The notes under the pieces are model-generated. The model was not told the origin of the DNA. It was given only the letters and a program-made list of their open reading frames with translations, and made no database searches. 64,000 bases of DNA. It comes from Streptomyces sp. CBMA291 (GTDB lineage: Bacteria > Actinomycetota > Actinomycetes > Streptomycetales > Streptomycetaceae). The stretch lies in the NCBI RefSeq assembly GCF_014596525.1, contig NZ_MSJP01000034.1, positions 106,579-170,578 on the forward strand, given 5' to 3'. Position 1 is the stretch's first letter, and each line of letters opens with the position of its first letter. This document shows, piece after piece, positions 63,493 through 64,000 of the stretch. Made by a program: the position numbers and the translations under genes.

Positions 63493-64000
63493 ATGCGGCA
63501 CCACGGCCACCCCGACCCTCACCCGTCCCGCCCCGGCGCCCCCGCACCCCGGACGGACGGGCGGCACCGCAAGCGGAGCGGTCTCCCGGGGCCCGTCCGC
63601 CGGTGGCGGGTCCGCCCGTCGCGACCTTCGGGCACCGGCTCGCGGCGGGGCCCCGCGCGCCGCCCCCGACTCCGTACCGGAGTCGTCCTCGCGGGAGTGG
63701 CGGCCGCCGCCCTGGCGGCGGCGGCAGGGGCGTATCTGACCTCCGCCGGACCCGGAACCGGACCCGGACCGGCGCCCGTCGCCTCCTGGGCCGCGGCCCA
63801 GGCCGGTGCGGGATCGGTGGCCGGTGCGGCTGCGGTGGCCGTCCCCGCCGCCGTACGGCGTCCCTCGTTCTCCCCTCGGTCGCCCGTGCGGCCCGTACCC
63901 GCGCGTACGGCCAAGCCCCGGCGTCCCGGGGGCACCGTGCCCGGGAGGCCGGGGCGGCCGGGGCCCGGACGGCCCGGGGAGGTGCCGGGGGCGCGGGCGG
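63493..64000 (+). CDS. Membrane-anchored or secreted Pro/Ala-rich protein, 3' end outside the window
   Basis: The frame from ATG 63493 stays open to the right edge (about 169 codons). The first 60 residues are His/Pro/Arg-rich and basic (RRPRLRTG). One hydrophobic segment follows, VVLAGVAAAALAAAAGAYL (about residues 65-83), either a signal anchor or a long signal peptide. Beyond it the sequence is Pro/Arg/Gly-rich (PGRPGRPGPGRPGEVPG), collagen-like at the end. No domain is visible yet. The start has only a weak site (GGACC). TTGACA at 63383-63388 could be a -35 element, but I see no partner -10. Confidence 0.6.
   Translation, partial: MRHHGHPDPHPSRPGAPAPRTDGRHRKRSGLPGPVRRWRVRPSRPSGTGSRRGPARRPRLRTGVVLAGVAAAALAAAAGAYLTSAGPGTGPGPAPVASWAAAQAGAGSVAGAAAVAVPAAVRRPSFSPRSPVRPVPARTAKPRRPGGTVPGRPGRPGPGRPGEVPGARA

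Noticed and set aside
63519..63935. 138-codon minus-strand frame at the right edge
   Set aside because: The plus-strand frame from 63493 has a start, a basic region and a membrane segment and stays open to the edge; the minus frame is low-complexity.

Overview
The window is very G+C-rich chromosomal DNA with strong third-position G/C bias, many GTG and TTG starts, and families that are typical of Streptomyces or close relatives: a streptophobe membrane protein, SAV_915, DUF5133, DUF6777, DUF2252 and DUF1876 proteins, mycothiol-type DinB proteins, and many TetR and GntR regulators. I read it as a piece of a Streptomyces chromosome. It has about 50 protein genes. I found no rRNA, tRNA or CRISPR array.

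Layout. 1-5.7 kb: the end of a PHP-domain gene, a succinate-semialdehyde dehydrogenase, a DUF981 membrane protein, a ThuA-like protein, a class II aldolase and a TetR regulator. 5.8-10.4 kb: a three-gene signalling cassette made of a two-FHA ABC transporter, a protein with repeated PTxVV motifs and a soluble Ser/Thr kinase. 10.4-14.2 kb: streptophobe, DUF6777 and FBP-type zinc-finger genes. 14.2-18.2 kb: a divergent glutaryl-CoA dehydrogenase-like / CaiB CoA-transferase pair with a GntR regulator, then a TetR gene. 18.3-27.2 kb: a secreted M19-like/discoidin protein, a CBS-BON protein, DUF1876, a DinB-like protein, a TetR/alcohol dehydrogenase divergent pair, a hydrolase, and SAV_915-lysA.

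27.2-30.7 kb is the odd region. It holds a perfect 26-bp palindrome, a glyoxalase-fold pseudogene with an in-frame stop, a trypsin-like fragment on the other strand sharing a 31-bp inverted repeat with it, two tiny coupled membrane-protein genes, a decayed IS110 transposase, and an orphan membrane-anchored protein with less biased codon use. This looks like a decayed insertion hot spot.

30.7-35.7 kb: the dihydroxyacetone kinase operon dhaKLM, then fadH with a perfect 24-bp palindrome over its promoter, and a PadR regulator. 35.9-43.4 kb: a secreted trypsin-like protease, a flavin monooxygenase, DUF2252, a HutC-type GntR with its own operator, an amino-acid permease and its partner gene. 43.7-47.9 kb: a tightly overlapping glycerol operon (glycerol kinase, GlpA-like and NAD/FAD oxidoreductase) resembling the type II GlpO arrangement but without DUF1667. 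48-64 kb: NUDIX, cytochrome P450, a 2TM protein between two RCK domains, a D-Ala-D-Ala carboxypeptidase, a UvrA2/DrrC-like ABC protein, DUF5133, an epimerase, an Xi-class GST-like protein, an Rrf2 regulator next to an acyl-CoA-dehydrogenase-fold (SfnB/DszC-like) gene, a universal stress protein, and the start of a membrane-anchored protein that runs off the right edge.

The most interesting items are the FHA/PTxVV/kinase cassette, the several regulator-plus-palindrome pairs (23.3, 33.0, 15.5, 39.9 and 61.0 kb), the decayed region at 27.6-29.4 kb, the GlpO-like operon, and a set of genes that look leaderless. Function calls come from motif recognition by eye; no database search was run.
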